Part shown: in pieces, positions 33,845 through 42,539 of the stretch
Layout: every line of letters begins with the position of its first letter
Numbering within the stretch: the stretch's first letter is position 1
Assembly: GCF_900101745.1 (NCBI RefSeq)
Contig: NZ_FNAD01000011.1
Location: 1-64,000 of the forward strand
DNA length: 64,000 bases
Source: Glycomyces harbinensis
GTDB taxonomy: Bacteria; Actinomycetota; Actinomycetes; Mycobacteriales; Micromonosporaceae
Reading direction: 5' to 3'
Notes under the pieces: generated by a model
The model's database searches: none
What the model was told of the DNA's origin: nothing
The model's input: the letters and a program-made list of their open reading frames with translations, nothing else
Program-made: the position numbers and the translations under genes

Positions 33845-34426
33845 TCAGATCCTGTCTGCCGCTGCGGGGATGGCGTCGTCGATGAGGACGGCTGCGATTG
33901 CGGTGGCGGTGGCGAACGCGTCGGCGTTGAGGACTCGGCCGCGGGCAGAGGCGCCGTCCAACAGCAGCGCCAGTTGCTCGCCGAGCCGTTCGGGATCGGC
34001 GGCGCCGGCCTCGCGCGCGGCATCGGCGAGCCGGGCGGCGAAGCCGATCTTGTAGTCGCGGGCGAGAACACGCGCCGGGTGGCCCGGGTCGGGGATCTCG
34101 ACGGCCGCCGCGATGAACGGGCACAGGGGCGCGTGCACCTCGAACGCGGCGAGGAGCCGTTCGCGAGGCGTGAGGTCGGTGCGGTCGAACACCTCGGGCA
34201 GGATGTCGGGATCGAATCGGCGCAGGCACTCGGCGATCAGCTCGTCCTTGCCGGAGAAGTGCTGGTAGAGCGTGCGCTTGGACACCTCGGCCGCCGCGCA
34301 GAGCTGGTCCATGCCGGTGGTGTTGATGCCCTGATCGCGAAACAGCCGCTGTGAAGCGCTGACGATGCGCTCTCGCGCGCCCCTGCCGCGGCGCAGGCCG
34401 CGCGGCCCTTTCTCCAACTCGGTCAC
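33845..34426 (-). CDS. TetR-family transcriptional regulator
   Basis: The 193-residue protein has an N-terminal TetR helix-turn-helix (INTTGMDQLCAAAEVSKRTL, then YQHFSGKDEL) and an all-helical effector domain. The start is GTG 34426. It is divergent from an SDR gene, and two near-identical repeats lie in the gap. It probably represses that gene and itself, responding to the SDR's substrate or another small molecule. Confidence 0.92.
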   Translation of the reverse strand: MTELEKGPRGLRRGRGARERIVSASQRLFRDQGINTTGMDQLCAAAEVSKRTLYQHFSGKDELIAECLRRFDPDILPEVFDRTDLTPRERLLAAFEVHAPLCPFIAAAVEIPDPGHPARVLARDYKIGFAARLADAAREAGAADPERLGEQLALLLDGASARGRVLNADAFATATAIAAVLIDDAIPAAADRI

Positions 34427-34450
34427 ACGACCAGTCTAGCTCGAATGGGT

Positions 34451-34523
34451 ACCGATCGGTGTGCATAGCTTGCGCCCCGCGCCGACCGCTGATACGTTAA
34501 GTACGCAGATCGGTGTACATAGC
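34451..34523. promoter_or_regulatory. Candidate TetR operators (paired repeats)
   Basis: GATCGGTGTGCATAGC (34454-34469) and GATCGGTGTACATAGC (34508-34523) are direct repeats with one mismatch, 54 bases apart, near each divergent start. The first is part of the palindrome ACCGATCGGT (34451-34460). They are the only obvious repeated elements in the TetR/SDR gap. Confidence 0.6.
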
Positions 34524-34551
34524 ATCGGCGCAGCAGGTGAATGGAGTGGTC

Positions 34552-35286
34552 GTGGGAAAGCTCGATGGCAAGGTCGCGGTGATCACAGGCGCGACAAGCG
34601 GGATGGCGCTGGCAGGCGCGAAGCTGTTCGTTGACGAAGGGGCTCACGTCTTCATCTCGGGCCGGCGGAAGGACGCGCTGGACGCCGCCGTCGAACGGGT
34701 CGGCCGGAACGTGACCGGCGTGCAGGCCGATTCGGCCGACCTCGACGACCTGGACCGTCTGTTCGAGACGGTCAGGCGGGAGAAGGGTTCGGTCGACGTG
34801 CTGTGGGCGAGTGCCGGAACGGGCGAGCAGGGCAGGCTCGGCGAGATCACCGAAGAGCAGTTCGACGCCGCCTTCTCGCTCAACGCACGGGGCACGCTGT
34901 TCACGGTTCAGAAAGCGTTGCCGCTGTTCAACGACGGCGGCTCGATCATCATGACCGGGTCGAACGCGTCGCTCCGGGGCTACCCCGACTGGGGCGTGTA
35001 CGCCGCGAGCAAGGCCGTGCTGCCCGCCTACGCACGGGTGTGGGTGTCCGAGTTGCGCGACAGGAGGATCCGGGCGAACGTGCTGACCCCCGGCCAGGTC
35101 GCCAGCCCGACGATGGAGGCCGTGATGGACGAGCAGACGAAGGCCCGGTTCGAATCCGTGATCCCGCGGCGGGCGATGGGCCGGCCTGAGGAGATCGCCT
35201 CGGTCGCGCTGTTCCTCGCCTCGGACGACTCGAGCTACGTCAACGGCATGGAGCTGGTCGCCGACGGCGGCACCACGGTCATCTGA
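34552..35286 (+). CDS. Short-chain dehydrogenase/reductase under TetR control
   Basis: The 244-residue protein has the Rossmann motif VAVITGATSGMALAGAKLF (third Gly of the usual TGxxxGxG replaced), ASAGTGE in place of NNAG, Ser in IIMTGSNAS, and YAASK as catalytic Tyr-Lys. The C-terminus SSYVNGMELVADGGTTVI is classical. GTG 34552 with GGAG at 5 bases is the start. TetR-adjacent SDRs of this type usually detoxify quinones or aldehydes; the substrate is unknown. Confidence 0.92.
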   Translation: MGKLDGKVAVITGATSGMALAGAKLFVDEGAHVFISGRRKDALDAAVERVGRNVTGVQADSADLDDLDRLFETVRREKGSVDVLWASAGTGEQGRLGEITEEQFDAAFSLNARGTLFTVQKALPLFNDGGSIIMTGSNASLRGYPDWGVYAASKAVLPAYARVWVSELRDRRIRANVLTPGQVASPTMEAVMDEQTKARFESVIPRRAMGRPEEIASVALFLASDDSSYVNGMELVADGGTTVI

Positions 35287-35312
35287 TGAACGGGCACCGG
35301 ACCGTCGGATAG

Positions 35313-35361
35313 GCGCCCCTGACGTATTCCGGGCGCTGCGTCCGGAAAACGTCAGGGGCGC
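35313..35361 (+). terminator. Strong terminator hairpin after the SDR gene
   Basis: GCGCCCCTGACGT (35313-35325) and ACGTCAGGGGCGC (35349-35361) form a perfect 13-bp stem. Inside it TTCCGG (35327-35332) and CCGGAA (35342-35347) extend the stem after one mismatch. Confidence 0.8.
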
Positions 35362-35424
35362 TCCCAGGCGATCGCGGCGCTGCCGGGCCGCCGCCCCCTG
35401 GCGCCATCTCGCTACGATCGCGGC

Positions 35425-36000
35425 ATGGCCGCTCACAAGCCCCGCACTGATCGATCGGCGACGCTTCGGACCTGGATCGCGGCGCATCGCCGGAAGCCGG
35501 TGGTGGTCGTCGGCGTGGTCTGCGCTCTCGCGAGCGGCTGTGGACTCGTCGCCGCCTTCGGCGACCTGTACGGGGAGAATCCAGTGAGCTGGTCGATGGT
35601 GCTCGGCCCCATGGTGGTGACGGTCTTTCCGACGGTCGAGCTCGCGTGGAGCAGGGACCGGGACCTGTCGATGGCGTCGATGAAGCGGCGGTGGCTCGTC
35701 CTCCCGTTTCTGGGGGTGCTCGGCGCCGTCGTCGCCATGGGCCTCGCCGAGCTCGCCGTATACGCGGTGAACGCCGAGGCCGCCGGGCAGGCCGCGGACG
35801 TATGGCTCGACGGGTTCTCCGCGGACGGTCCGGCGCTGGTGTCGGTGTCGTACGGCCTGCTCGGCTACTTCATCGGTCTGCTGCTCGCCGTCGCGTTCTA
35901 CTCGTTGATCCTGTGGCCGCTGCAACTGATCCGGCGCCAAGGACGGGCGATCGGGGAGCACCCGATGGACACCGCTGATCCGGACACGACCCTCGATTAG
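35425..36000 (+). CDS. Four-helix membrane protein of unknown function (paralogue 1)
   Basis: The 191-residue protein has four predicted helices (about 24-46, 52-72, 91-115 and 135-165) and a basic N-terminus. It shares clear paralogy with the next gene: ENPVSWxMxLGP, ELAWSRDRDLSxASxKRRW and WPLQL motifs recur in the same order. Family not recognised. The paired arrangement suggests duplication in place. The Hsp70-like membrane gene follows. Confidence 0.75.
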   Translation: MAAHKPRTDRSATLRTWIAAHRRKPVVVVGVVCALASGCGLVAAFGDLYGENPVSWSMVLGPMVVTVFPTVELAWSRDRDLSMASMKRRWLVLPFLGVLGAVVAMGLAELAVYAVNAEAAGQAADVWLDGFSADGPALVSVSYGLLGYFIGLLLAVAFYSLILWPLQLIRRQGRAIGEHPMDTADPDTTLD

Positions 36001-36056
36001 CCACTGGACCGCCTTGAGCGAACGGGGCTGTGGCGGCAAATGACTAGGATCGCGTC

Positions 36057-36854
36057 ATGACTGCTCATAAGGCTCGTACTGACCAGTCCAGTGCGATTCG
36101 CGCATGGTTCGCGACCAATTACAGCGTCCCGGCGATGATCGTCGCCGTGGTCGGGGTGCTCGCGAGCGCGTGGGGACTCGTCGTCGCGGTCGGGGATCCG
36201 GACGGTGAGAATCCGGTGAGTTGGCTGATGTTCCTCGGTCCGGCCGCAGCGGGCGGTTTTCCGACGCTCGAGCTCGCATGGAGCAGGGACCGGGATCTGT
36301 CGACGGCGTCGATCAAGCGGCGTTGGTTCCGCCTCCCGATACTCGGCGCGCTCGCCGCCCTCGCCGCGATGGGCGTCGCCGAAATCGTCATGAACGCGAC
36401 GGGCGCCGTCGCCGCCGCGCAGGCCGAGGACCAGTGGCACTACTGGTTCCCCACGGACGGGCCGTCGCCGGCGTCGGTGATGTTCGCCCTGCTCGGCTGG
36501 GTCATCGCGCTGCTGTTCTCCTTGACGTTCTTCATGCTCGTCCTGTGGCCGCTGCAACTGGTCCTGCGTCCCCGCCAGGCGATCGGCGAGAACATGATGG
36601 ACACCTCGGAGCCGAACCTCCGCCGCAACCGGGCGGCCCTGGCGTTGACCCTGCTCCTCGTGATCGACGCCTTCGTGATCTCCGTCGCCCTCGCGCTCGA
36701 AATCGACTGGCTCGCAGTGGCCGGGGTCGTGATCGGGGTCGTCATGCTGGTCGTCGTGGTGCTCCTCCAACGGGTCGACAAGCAGCGCCGCGCCGAGGCC
36801 GGTCTCCCCGCGGGGGTCGAGATCAGGCGCAAACGCAAGCGCGACCACTACTGA
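36057..36854 (+). CDS. Six-helix membrane protein of unknown function (paralogue 2)
   Basis: The 265-residue protein matches paralogue 1 along its first about 190 residues (ENPVSWLMFLGP, ELAWSRDRDLSTASIKRRW, LVLWPLQLVLRP) and adds a C-terminal pair of helices (about 200-245) and a strongly basic tail (EIRRKRKRDHY). It starts 57 bases after the first copy ends. Function unknown. Confidence 0.75.
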   Translation: MTAHKARTDQSSAIRAWFATNYSVPAMIVAVVGVLASAWGLVVAVGDPDGENPVSWLMFLGPAAAGGFPTLELAWSRDRDLSTASIKRRWFRLPILGALAALAAMGVAEIVMNATGAVAAAQAEDQWHYWFPTDGPSPASVMFALLGWVIALLFSLTFFMLVLWPLQLVLRPRQAIGENMMDTSEPNLRRNRAALALTLLLVIDAFVISVALALEIDWLAVAGVVIGVVMLVVVVLLQRVDKQRRAEAGLPAGVEIRRKRKRDHY

Positions 36855-36902
36855 CCGATTGCGGCGCAAAACGGTCGGGCGCGGGGAAAGTAGGGTGCCC
36901 AT

Positions 36903-38405
36903 ATGTCCATCGCCCCTCTTCTGAGCATCGACTTCGGCACCTCCCACACCGTCGCCGCCCTCCGCCATGCGAGCGGGAACGTGGAGTCCGTTCTGTTCGA
37001 CGGTTCGCCACTGCTGCCCTCGGCCGTATTCGCCGAGGCCGACGGGCTGCTCACCGTAGGGGGCGACGCCCGTGATGCGGCGCGCCGCGACCCGGCCCGG
37101 TTCGAGCCGCACCCGAAACGGCGCGTCGATGACGGGACCGTGCTCTTGGGCGACCTGGAGTTCGCCGTGTGCGACCTGTTCGCGGCCGTGCTCTCCAAGG
37201 TGCGCGCCGAGTGCGGGCGAATCCTCGGCACCGCCCCGAACGCGGTGACCTTGACGCATCCGGCGGCGTGGGGCCCGACGCGGCGGCTGGTCCTCGAGGA
37301 CGCGGCGAAGGCCGCAGGGTTCGTGTCCGTGACACTGCTGCCGGAGCCCGTCGCCGCGGCGACCTACTACGCCACCGCGCTGAAGCACCTGGTCCCGGTC
37401 GGCGCCGCCGTCGTGGTGCACGACTTCGGCGGCGGCACCTTCGACGCGAGCGTGGTGCGGCGCAGTCAGACCGGATTCGAGGTGCTCGTCGTCGACGGCC
37501 TCGACGACCTCGGCGGCATCGACATCGACGCCGCGATCGTCGGCCACCTCGAAGGGCACTTCGGCGCCGACGAGGGCTGGCGGCGGCTCCTCACCCCGGC
37601 CACTCCGGTGCAGTGGCGGCAGTGGCAGAGCCTCTACGACGAGGTGCGGCAGGCGAAGGAGCGGCTGTCCCGCCACTCCAGCGCGGACCTGTTCATTCCG
37701 GTGATCGACCGGGAACTGCACCTCACGCGCGCCGAACTGGACGCGCTCACACGACCGCTGCTCGCCCGGGCGACGCGAATGGTCGCGGCGGTGATCCGCA
37801 GCGCGCGGCTTCCGGAATCATCGGTCGTCGGCATCTTCCTGGTGGGCGGTGCGAGCCGGATGCCGCTGGTGTCCACCATGCTCCACCAGGAGACGGGGAG
37901 GCCGCCGACGATGATCGACCGGCTGGAACAGGTCGTGGCCCACGGTGCCCTGCTCGCCCCGCCGACCGCAGAGGCACCGGAACCGCCGCAGTGGAAGTAC
38001 GAGCCCGCGCAGCCGCCGCAGCCTGCCCGGCAGCCGCTGAACGCGGCGCGGGCCGCTCCGACGCCGACGCCGACGCCGACGCCGCAACAGTCGGTCCGGC
38101 CGCTGGCAAGCGCGCCGCAACCCGCGCTGCGAAAGGAGCGCATGCCTTGGCTGCTGGGATGGTTCGCCGTGGCCCTGGTCTTCCAGGCGCTGCCGATGTC
38201 GGACCTGATCTACGACGCGTTCTACAACGCTGACGAGCACCTGCTCTACTTCCTCAACGCGGGAAGGGGTCTCGTCCTGGCCTGCGTCCCATTGCTGTGG
38301 GTGCGCAGGCCGTGGGCGTGGTGGGCGCTCGTCGCCGCGCAGGCAGTGCTCATGCCGGTGCTGGTGCTCGTGCCGGTGCTGCAGACGCTCGGACTGCTCG
38401 GTTAG
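36903..38405 (+). CDS. Hsp70-like ATPase with C-terminal membrane helices
   Basis: The 500-residue protein has an Hsp70-type ATPase domain with better preserved motifs than the one at 27206: phosphate-1 LLSIDFGTSHTVAAL, VTLTHPAAWGPTRR, phosphate-2 VVVHDFGGGTFDASVV and adenosine IFLVGGASRMPLV. The peptide-binding domain is missing. It is replaced by a Pro-rich linker with a TPTPTPTPTP run (about 388-398) and three predicted helices (about 414-434, 444-465 and 470-497). It probably acts as a membrane-attached, actin-like ATPase rather than a chaperone. Its stop codon overlaps the ribosome-binding site of a 41-residue membrane peptide. Confidence 0.85.
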   Translation: MSIAPLLSIDFGTSHTVAALRHASGNVESVLFDGSPLLPSAVFAEADGLLTVGGDARDAARRDPARFEPHPKRRVDDGTVLLGDLEFAVCDLFAAVLSKVRAECGRILGTAPNAVTLTHPAAWGPTRRLVLEDAAKAAGFVSVTLLPEPVAAATYYATALKHLVPVGAAVVVHDFGGGTFDASVVRRSQTGFEVLVVDGLDDLGGIDIDAAIVGHLEGHFGADEGWRRLLTPATPVQWRQWQSLYDEVRQAKERLSRHSSADLFIPVIDRELHLTRAELDALTRPLLARATRMVAAVIRSARLPESSVVGIFLVGGASRMPLVSTMLHQETGRPPTMIDRLEQVVAHGALLAPPTAEAPEPPQWKYEPAQPPQPARQPLNAARAAPTPTPTPTPQQSVRPLASAPQPALRKERMPWLLGWFAVALVFQALPMSDLIYDAFYNADEHLLYFLNAGRGLVLACVPLLWVRRPWAWWALVAAQAVLMPVLVLVPVLQTLGLLG

Positions 38406-38414
38406 GAGACCCTC

Positions 38415-38540
38415 ATGCAGATGATCGATACGCCCGCAGCCGGCGATTACGTGATGCTCCTGCTGTTCGCCGCGCTCGCCGCCACGGGTCTCGCGCTTCT
38501 GGCGCGCCCCGCCGCCCGGCGCTGGTTCAAGCGCCGCTAG
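38415..38540 (+). CDS. 41-residue single-helix membrane microprotein
   Basis: ATG 38415 opens a 41-codon frame ending TAG at 38540. The product begins MQMIDTPAAGDYVMLLLFAA, forms one membrane helix and ends in a basic tail (RRWFKRR), so the C-terminus should be inside. AGGAG at 38404-38408 overlaps the stop of the Hsp70-like gene and is well spaced, indicating translational coupling. A small partner or anchor for that membrane ATPase is plausible. Confidence 0.65.
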   Translation: MQMIDTPAAGDYVMLLLFAALAATGLALLARPAARRWFKRR

Positions 38541-38568
38541 GTCGAGTCCGGGCTTCGAGCTCGTCCGG

Positions 38569-39393
38569 TCAGCTCGCCGCGGCCTCCTCGACGCGGTCCA
38601 GCCATTCGTCCAGGAAGGCGTCGAGCAGCACCGGCTGCTCGAGCTGGAGGTTGTGCCCGGCCCGGTCGAGCACGGCGAAGGTCGCGCGCGGGTAGTGCTC
38701 AAGCAGCGCATAGACATCGGCGTACCCGGTGTTGTCGTCCTGCCGACCGGTGACGATGAGCGCGGGCCGCTCGAACGGCGCGCCGGATTCGGGGGCGGTG
38801 CTCAGCTCGTAGTTGCGCGCCACCCGAACCAGCCCCTCGTCGTCGGCCAGCGCCAGCCCCGGCGCGATCTCCTCGCGGAAGCGGCGGAACGTCTCCGGGG
38901 ACTGCACGACCGCGAGTTCGCCGTAGGAGGCGGCGTCCGCCGGCGGCAGCCCGGCCATGAACGCGGGATCGGCGGCGATCACGGTGTGGGGTGGGAGGGT
39001 CCGCTTGGAGTGGCGGGCCTCTTTCCCGATGGGGCACACCAGGCCGAGGCCGAGCACCTGCTCGGGGCGGGAGTTGGCGATGGCGCGGGCGAGGTAGCCG
39101 CCGTAGGATTCGCCGACGATGAGGAACGGCGCGCCGCCGATCGTGTGGTCCACGAAGCCCTGGAGGGCGTTGAGCATGTCGTCCGTGCCCTGGTACTTCT
39201 CGGTGATCTCGGTCTGCCCCATGCCGGGGAGGTCGGGGTAGAGGCGGCGGTAGGGGCGTCCGCCGGGGCGTGCGGCGGAGCGGCGGGCGAAGAACGGCTC
39301 CATGAAGCCGGTCATGAGGCGGTGGTCGGGGGTCCAGCCGTGGATCGCAAGGACGGGGGTTCCGGTCCCGTGCGCGACGAAGTGCATTGGCAT
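38569..39393 (-). CDS. Alpha/beta-hydrolase
   Basis: The 274-residue hydrolase has HGWTPDHRLM (oxyanion region), the nucleophile elbow VGESYGGYLAR and the catalytic His in RAGHNLQLEQP; an acidic residue in TGRQDDNTGY completes the triad. It is the 57-base-downstream neighbour of the type II thioesterase and may be the last gene of the natural-product operon, or independent. ATG 39393 is chosen for its upstream AGGG. Substrate unknown. Confidence 0.88.
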   Translation of the reverse strand: MPMHFVAHGTGTPVLAIHGWTPDHRLMTGFMEPFFARRSAARPGGRPYRRLYPDLPGMGQTEITEKYQGTDDMLNALQGFVDHTIGGAPFLIVGESYGGYLARAIANSRPEQVLGLGLVCPIGKEARHSKRTLPPHTVIAADPAFMAGLPPADAASYGELAVVQSPETFRRFREEIAPGLALADDEGLVRVARNYELSTAPESGAPFERPALIVTGRQDDNTGYADVYALLEHYPRATFAVLDRAGHNLQLEQPVLLDAFLDEWLDRVEEAAAS

Positions 39394-39450
39394 GGGCGCA
39401 ACCCTAGGACAGCGGCGCCGCATTCGCCAGCGGCGGCGAAAGCGCCCGGG

Positions 39451-40224
39451 TTAGATCAGTTCGACGTGGGTCTCGGCGGTGGGCCTGTGTCGGTCGACGA
39501 CGCGGCGCAGGACGGCGGTCGCGGCGCCCGCGTCGTCCTCGAAGTAGAAGTGGCCGCCGCGGACTTCGCGGTGCTCCAGCGGATGCGCGGTGACGTCCTG
39601 CCAGCGCGCGGCGCCTTCGGGGCCGACGTGCGGGTCGTCGGCGGCGACGACGGCGGTCACGGGGACGTCGAGCGGGGGCCCGGGTCGGTACCGGTAGGCC
39701 GCGGCCATGGCGAAGTCGCGGTGGAGGGGGCCGAGGAGGAGGGTCGCGGCCGCGGAGCCGCTCTCGATCTCGGGCGGGATGCCGCCGAAGAAGCGGACTT
39801 CCTCGGCGAATGCTGCCGGTTCGAGGGCGGCGAGGCGGCGCACGCGTTCGGACGGCAGGAGCGGCGGGCCCGCGCAGCCCGAGACGGTCAGGGCGGCAGG
39901 GGCTCGCGGCAGCCGCCGGGCGGTCTCGTAGGCCGTGAGGGCGCCGAGGCTGTGTCCGAAGAGGAAGAACGGTTCGGTGGCGTGCGCGGCGATGGCCTCG
40001 GCGGCGTCCTCGGCGAGCGCGGTGAGGTCGTCCGGGCGGGGTTCGGCGAAGCGGTGGCCGGTGCCGGGAGCGCAGACGGCGACGACGCGGACGAGTTCGC
40101 GCAGGTCGGGCTGCCATTCGAGGAACCGGTCGGCGCGCCCGCCGGCGTGGACGAAGGTGTAGAGGTTCGGGACCGACGTCGGCGCGTCCCCGGTCTCGAT
40201 GAACCATCCTCGGCGGCCCGGCAT
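39451..40224 (-). CDS. Type II thioesterase of the natural-product operon
   Basis: The 257-residue protein is a stand-alone thioesterase of the GrsT/TEII family: NLYTFVHAGGRAD near the start, the nucleophile elbow FGHSLGALTAYE, and C-terminal GGHFYFEDD with the catalytic His. Such enzymes clear stalled acyl groups from carrier domains. Because the NRPS here has no built-in thioesterase, it might also release the product. Its ATG shares one base with the PPTase stop (TGATG). Confidence 0.92.
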   Translation of the reverse strand: MPGRRGWFIETGDAPTSVPNLYTFVHAGGRADRFLEWQPDLRELVRVVAVCAPGTGHRFAEPRPDDLTALAEDAAEAIAAHATEPFFLFGHSLGALTAYETARRLPRAPAALTVSGCAGPPLLPSERVRRLAALEPAAFAEEVRFFGGIPPEIESGSAAATLLLGPLHRDFAMAAAYRYRPGPPLDVPVTAVVAADDPHVGPEGAARWQDVTAHPLEHREVRGGHFYFEDDAGAATAVLRRVVDRHRPTAETHVELI

Positions 40225-40901
40225 CAGTGTGGTCTCCCTGTCGTTCGCGGAGTCGGAAAGGCTTGGTGCAGGCGGCATCTGAGGCGCCGGCGGTCCGGGG
40301 CGCACACGAGCGCGACGGTGTGGCGGCCCGCGGTGAACCGCAGGTGGCGCCACGGTTCCGGCAGGCGGGTCGGTGCGGGGTGGAGGGTCGTGGCTCGGAC
40401 GCGGGCGGTGAGGCCTTCGCCGGTGGCTTTCCCGTAGGCCTCCTTCAGTGTCCACAGTGCGGTGCGGAGGGTGCGCTGGGAGTCCTTGGGCGCCTGGGCG
40501 ATGCGGGCGCGTTCGTCGGCGGTGAAGGCGAACTGGCCGATGTCGTCGCCGACGGCGGTGGCGGATTCGATGTCGATGCCGCATTCGGTGCCGTCGGCGA
40601 TCGCGCAGGCGACGGCGCCGTCGGTGTGGGACAGGTTGAACCGCAGCCGCGAGGCGGGGGCCGCTATCGCGGGTTTGCCGCCTGGGGCGGCGGTGAACCG
40701 CCATTCGGCGGCGCCGACGCCGTCGGTCATCGCGCTCAGCGCGCAGCGCAGGAGCGCGTGCGCGGTGAGGTACTGCATCCTGGTGTGCGCGTAGGCGAAG
40801 CGCGCCAGGCGTTCGCGTTCGGTGCGGTCGAGCACGGCGAGCAGGCGTTCGCGCTCGCCGCGCCCTTCGACCGGCGGCACGACCCAGACGTGGACGGTCA
40901 C
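40224..40901 (-). CDS. 4'-phosphopantetheinyl transferase, Sfp type
   Basis: The 225-residue enzyme activates carrier proteins with phosphopantetheine. Family motifs are intact: NLSHTDGAVACAI, CGIDIES (Mg-binding) and WTLKEAYGKATGEG. GTG 40901 is chosen because its GTGA overlaps the stop of the C45 gene; an in-frame GTG at 40913 is possible. It would serve the three carrier domains of the operon: the free ACP, the NRPS PCP and the carrier fused to the MetRS-like protein. Confidence 0.93.
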   Translation of the reverse strand: MTVHVWVVPPVEGRGERERLLAVLDRTERERLARFAYAHTRMQYLTAHALLRCALSAMTDGVGAAEWRFTAAPGGKPAIAAPASRLRFNLSHTDGAVACAIADGTECGIDIESATAVGDDIGQFAFTADERARIAQAPKDSQRTLRTALWTLKEAYGKATGEGLTARVRATTLHPAPTRLPEPWRHLRFTAGRHTVALVCAPDRRRLRCRLHQAFPTPRTTGRPH

Positions 40902-41920
40902 TCCAGTGTCCACACGTGCTCCTTCGCGGTGGCGGGGTCGCCGGGCCACAGCCGCAGCCGGCCGGTGTCGGGGCGGAGGACGACGGCCGCGACGGTGCGC
41001 TCGCGGCGGAGGTCGCCGTTGTCGGGCACGTTGATCGGCCGGCCGGACAGGAGCCGGTGGTGGGCCGCGACGTCGTCGGCGTCGGGGATGCCCGCGGCGA
41101 GGACCGCGTCGAGCCGCCGCTTGGACGAGTTCTTCGCGAAGACGTTGATCTCGTCGCGGGCGGTGAGGTCGGCATGCAGGAAATGGTTGGCGTGCACCAG
41201 TTCCGGTCCTTCGATGAGCCGCCGCTCCTCCCCCAGCGCCTCGACGCAGACGGCGCGTCCCCCGCCGCAGACGGTGAAGGACCGCGAGCTGGCGAGGTCG
41301 AGGCCGCAGAGGATCGCGACCGCGTGGTCGACGTCGTCGGCGGTGTCGAGGGCGTGCCGGATCGCCAGGTACGGCGGCACGCCGGGCCGCCACGTCCCGC
41401 CGATGACGAGGTTGAGGCCCACGGCCACCCCGGCGTCGTTGACGCCGAGGTAGCCGAGGAGTCCGGCGAAGCTGAGCACCAGGGAGCGGTGGCGCGGCCC
41501 CGAGACCGCGAGCACCGCGATCTGGTCGTCCAGGCCGCCGTTGAGGTCGACGGTCTGGGCCAGCACGGGGCGGCCGCGCACGGAGGCGTAGGTGGTGCAG
41601 TCGCCCGCGGTGACGCGGCTGTAGCCGAGGATCTCGCGGCGCAGCTGCAGCAGCCAGGCCTCGTCGCGGTCGATCCCGGCACCCTCGGCGAGGCCGTCGA
41701 CCTCCTCGGCGAGGTCGGGGAGGGCCTCGGCCACGGCGTCGCGGTGGGCTTCGACCGTGCCGCGCACCGAGTCGAGGTCGATCGACCGGTCGGTCAGGTG
41801 GTCGAGGCGGGCGAGCCCGTCGTCCAGGAAGGCGCGGAGGCGGTCAGCGAGGGCGCGCCCGTGCGTTCGGCCCCGTTCGCGGGGCCCGCCGGCGATGTCG
41901 ACGGTCGTCACGGCGTTCAC
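40898..41920 (-). CDS. C45-family (acyltransferase/amidohydrolase) Ntn-hydrolase
   Basis: The 340-residue protein is a peptidase family C45 member, the family of isopenicillin N acyltransferase. The Ntn nucleophile is probably Cys108 in TAGDCTTYAS, exposed by self-cleavage after Asp107 (the family often has Gly there). Other family stretches are VLAQTVDLNG, LSFAGLLGYLGVNDAGVAV and ELVHANHFLH. In this operon it could remove or swap an acyl group on a nitrogen, for example one added by the neighbouring GNAT. Its GTG overlaps the GNAT stop. Confidence 0.85.
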   Translation of the reverse strand: MNAVTTVDIAGGPRERGRTHGRALADRLRAFLDDGLARLDHLTDRSIDLDSVRGTVEAHRDAVAEALPDLAEEVDGLAEGAGIDRDEAWLLQLRREILGYSRVTAGDCTTYASVRGRPVLAQTVDLNGGLDDQIAVLAVSGPRHRSLVLSFAGLLGYLGVNDAGVAVGLNLVIGGTWRPGVPPYLAIRHALDTADDVDHAVAILCGLDLASSRSFTVCGGGRAVCVEALGEERRLIEGPELVHANHFLHADLTARDEINVFAKNSSKRRLDAVLAAGIPDADDVAAHHRLLSGRPINVPDNGDLRRERTVAAVVLRPDTGRLRLWPGDPATAKEHVWTLE

Positions 41921-42534
41921 AGCGACGGGTTCACGGCCTTGCCGCGGTCGCGGAGCTGCGTCTTCACCGACGGCCATTCGCCCGCGAGCACGGAGTAGTA
42001 GACGGCGTCCCGCCTGCGGCCGCCCGGCATGGGGTTGAAGCTGCGCAGCACGCCCTCCTCGCGGGCGCCGATCTTGCGCAGGCCCGCGCGGGCGCGCTCG
42101 TTGAGCACGTCGGTCTTGAACTCCACGCGGACGGCGTCCAGGTCCTCGAAGGCGTGCTGGAGCAGCAGGTACTTGGCCCAGCGGTTGACGCCGCGGCCCT
42201 GGAACTCCACGCCGAGCCAGGACCAGCCGATCTCCAGGCGCCGGTCGGCCTCGGCCATGTTGCCGTAGCTGGAGCTGCCGGCGGCCCGGTCGGCGCCCTT
42301 GTCGACGATGACGAAGACGGCGCGGCGCCCGGCGGCGTGGTCGGCGAGCATGGCGTCGAAGAACGCGTCGAAGTCCGCGTCGGAGTCGACGCGGCTGACG
42401 AAGTAGTCCCAGATGCCCTCGCCGAAGGCGATCTTGCGCAGCGGTTCGCGGTCGTCCTCGGTCACGGGCCGCAGGCGGACGTGGTCGTTCTCGAGGACGG
42501 CGGGTGCGTCCTCGTTCCAGGCGGTGTCGGTCAT
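41917..42534 (-). CDS. GNAT N-acyltransferase
   Basis: The 205-residue protein is a RimJ/RimL-like GNAT: VRLRPVTEDDREPLRKIA at the start, and acyl-CoA-binding EIGWSWLGVEFQGRGVNRWA, with VEFKTDVLNERARAGLRKIG. ATG 42534 has AAGGG at 9 bases; ATG 42543 would overlap the ACP stop as ATGA but has no spaced ribosome-binding site. In triacsin biosynthesis a GNAT N-succinylates hydrazinoacetic acid on its carrier; position next to ACP and AMP ligase suggests the same role here. Confidence 0.85.
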   Translation of the reverse strand: MTDTAWNEDAPAVLENDHVRLRPVTEDDREPLRKIAFGEGIWDYFVSRVDSDADFDAFFDAMLADHAAGRRAVFVIVDKGADRAAGSSSYGNMAEADRRLEIGWSWLGVEFQGRGVNRWAKYLLLQHAFEDLDAVRVEFKTDVLNERARAGLRKIGAREEGVLRSFNPMPGGRRRDAVYYSVLAGEWPSVKTQLRDRGKAVNPSL

Positions 42535-42539
42535 CGTCG

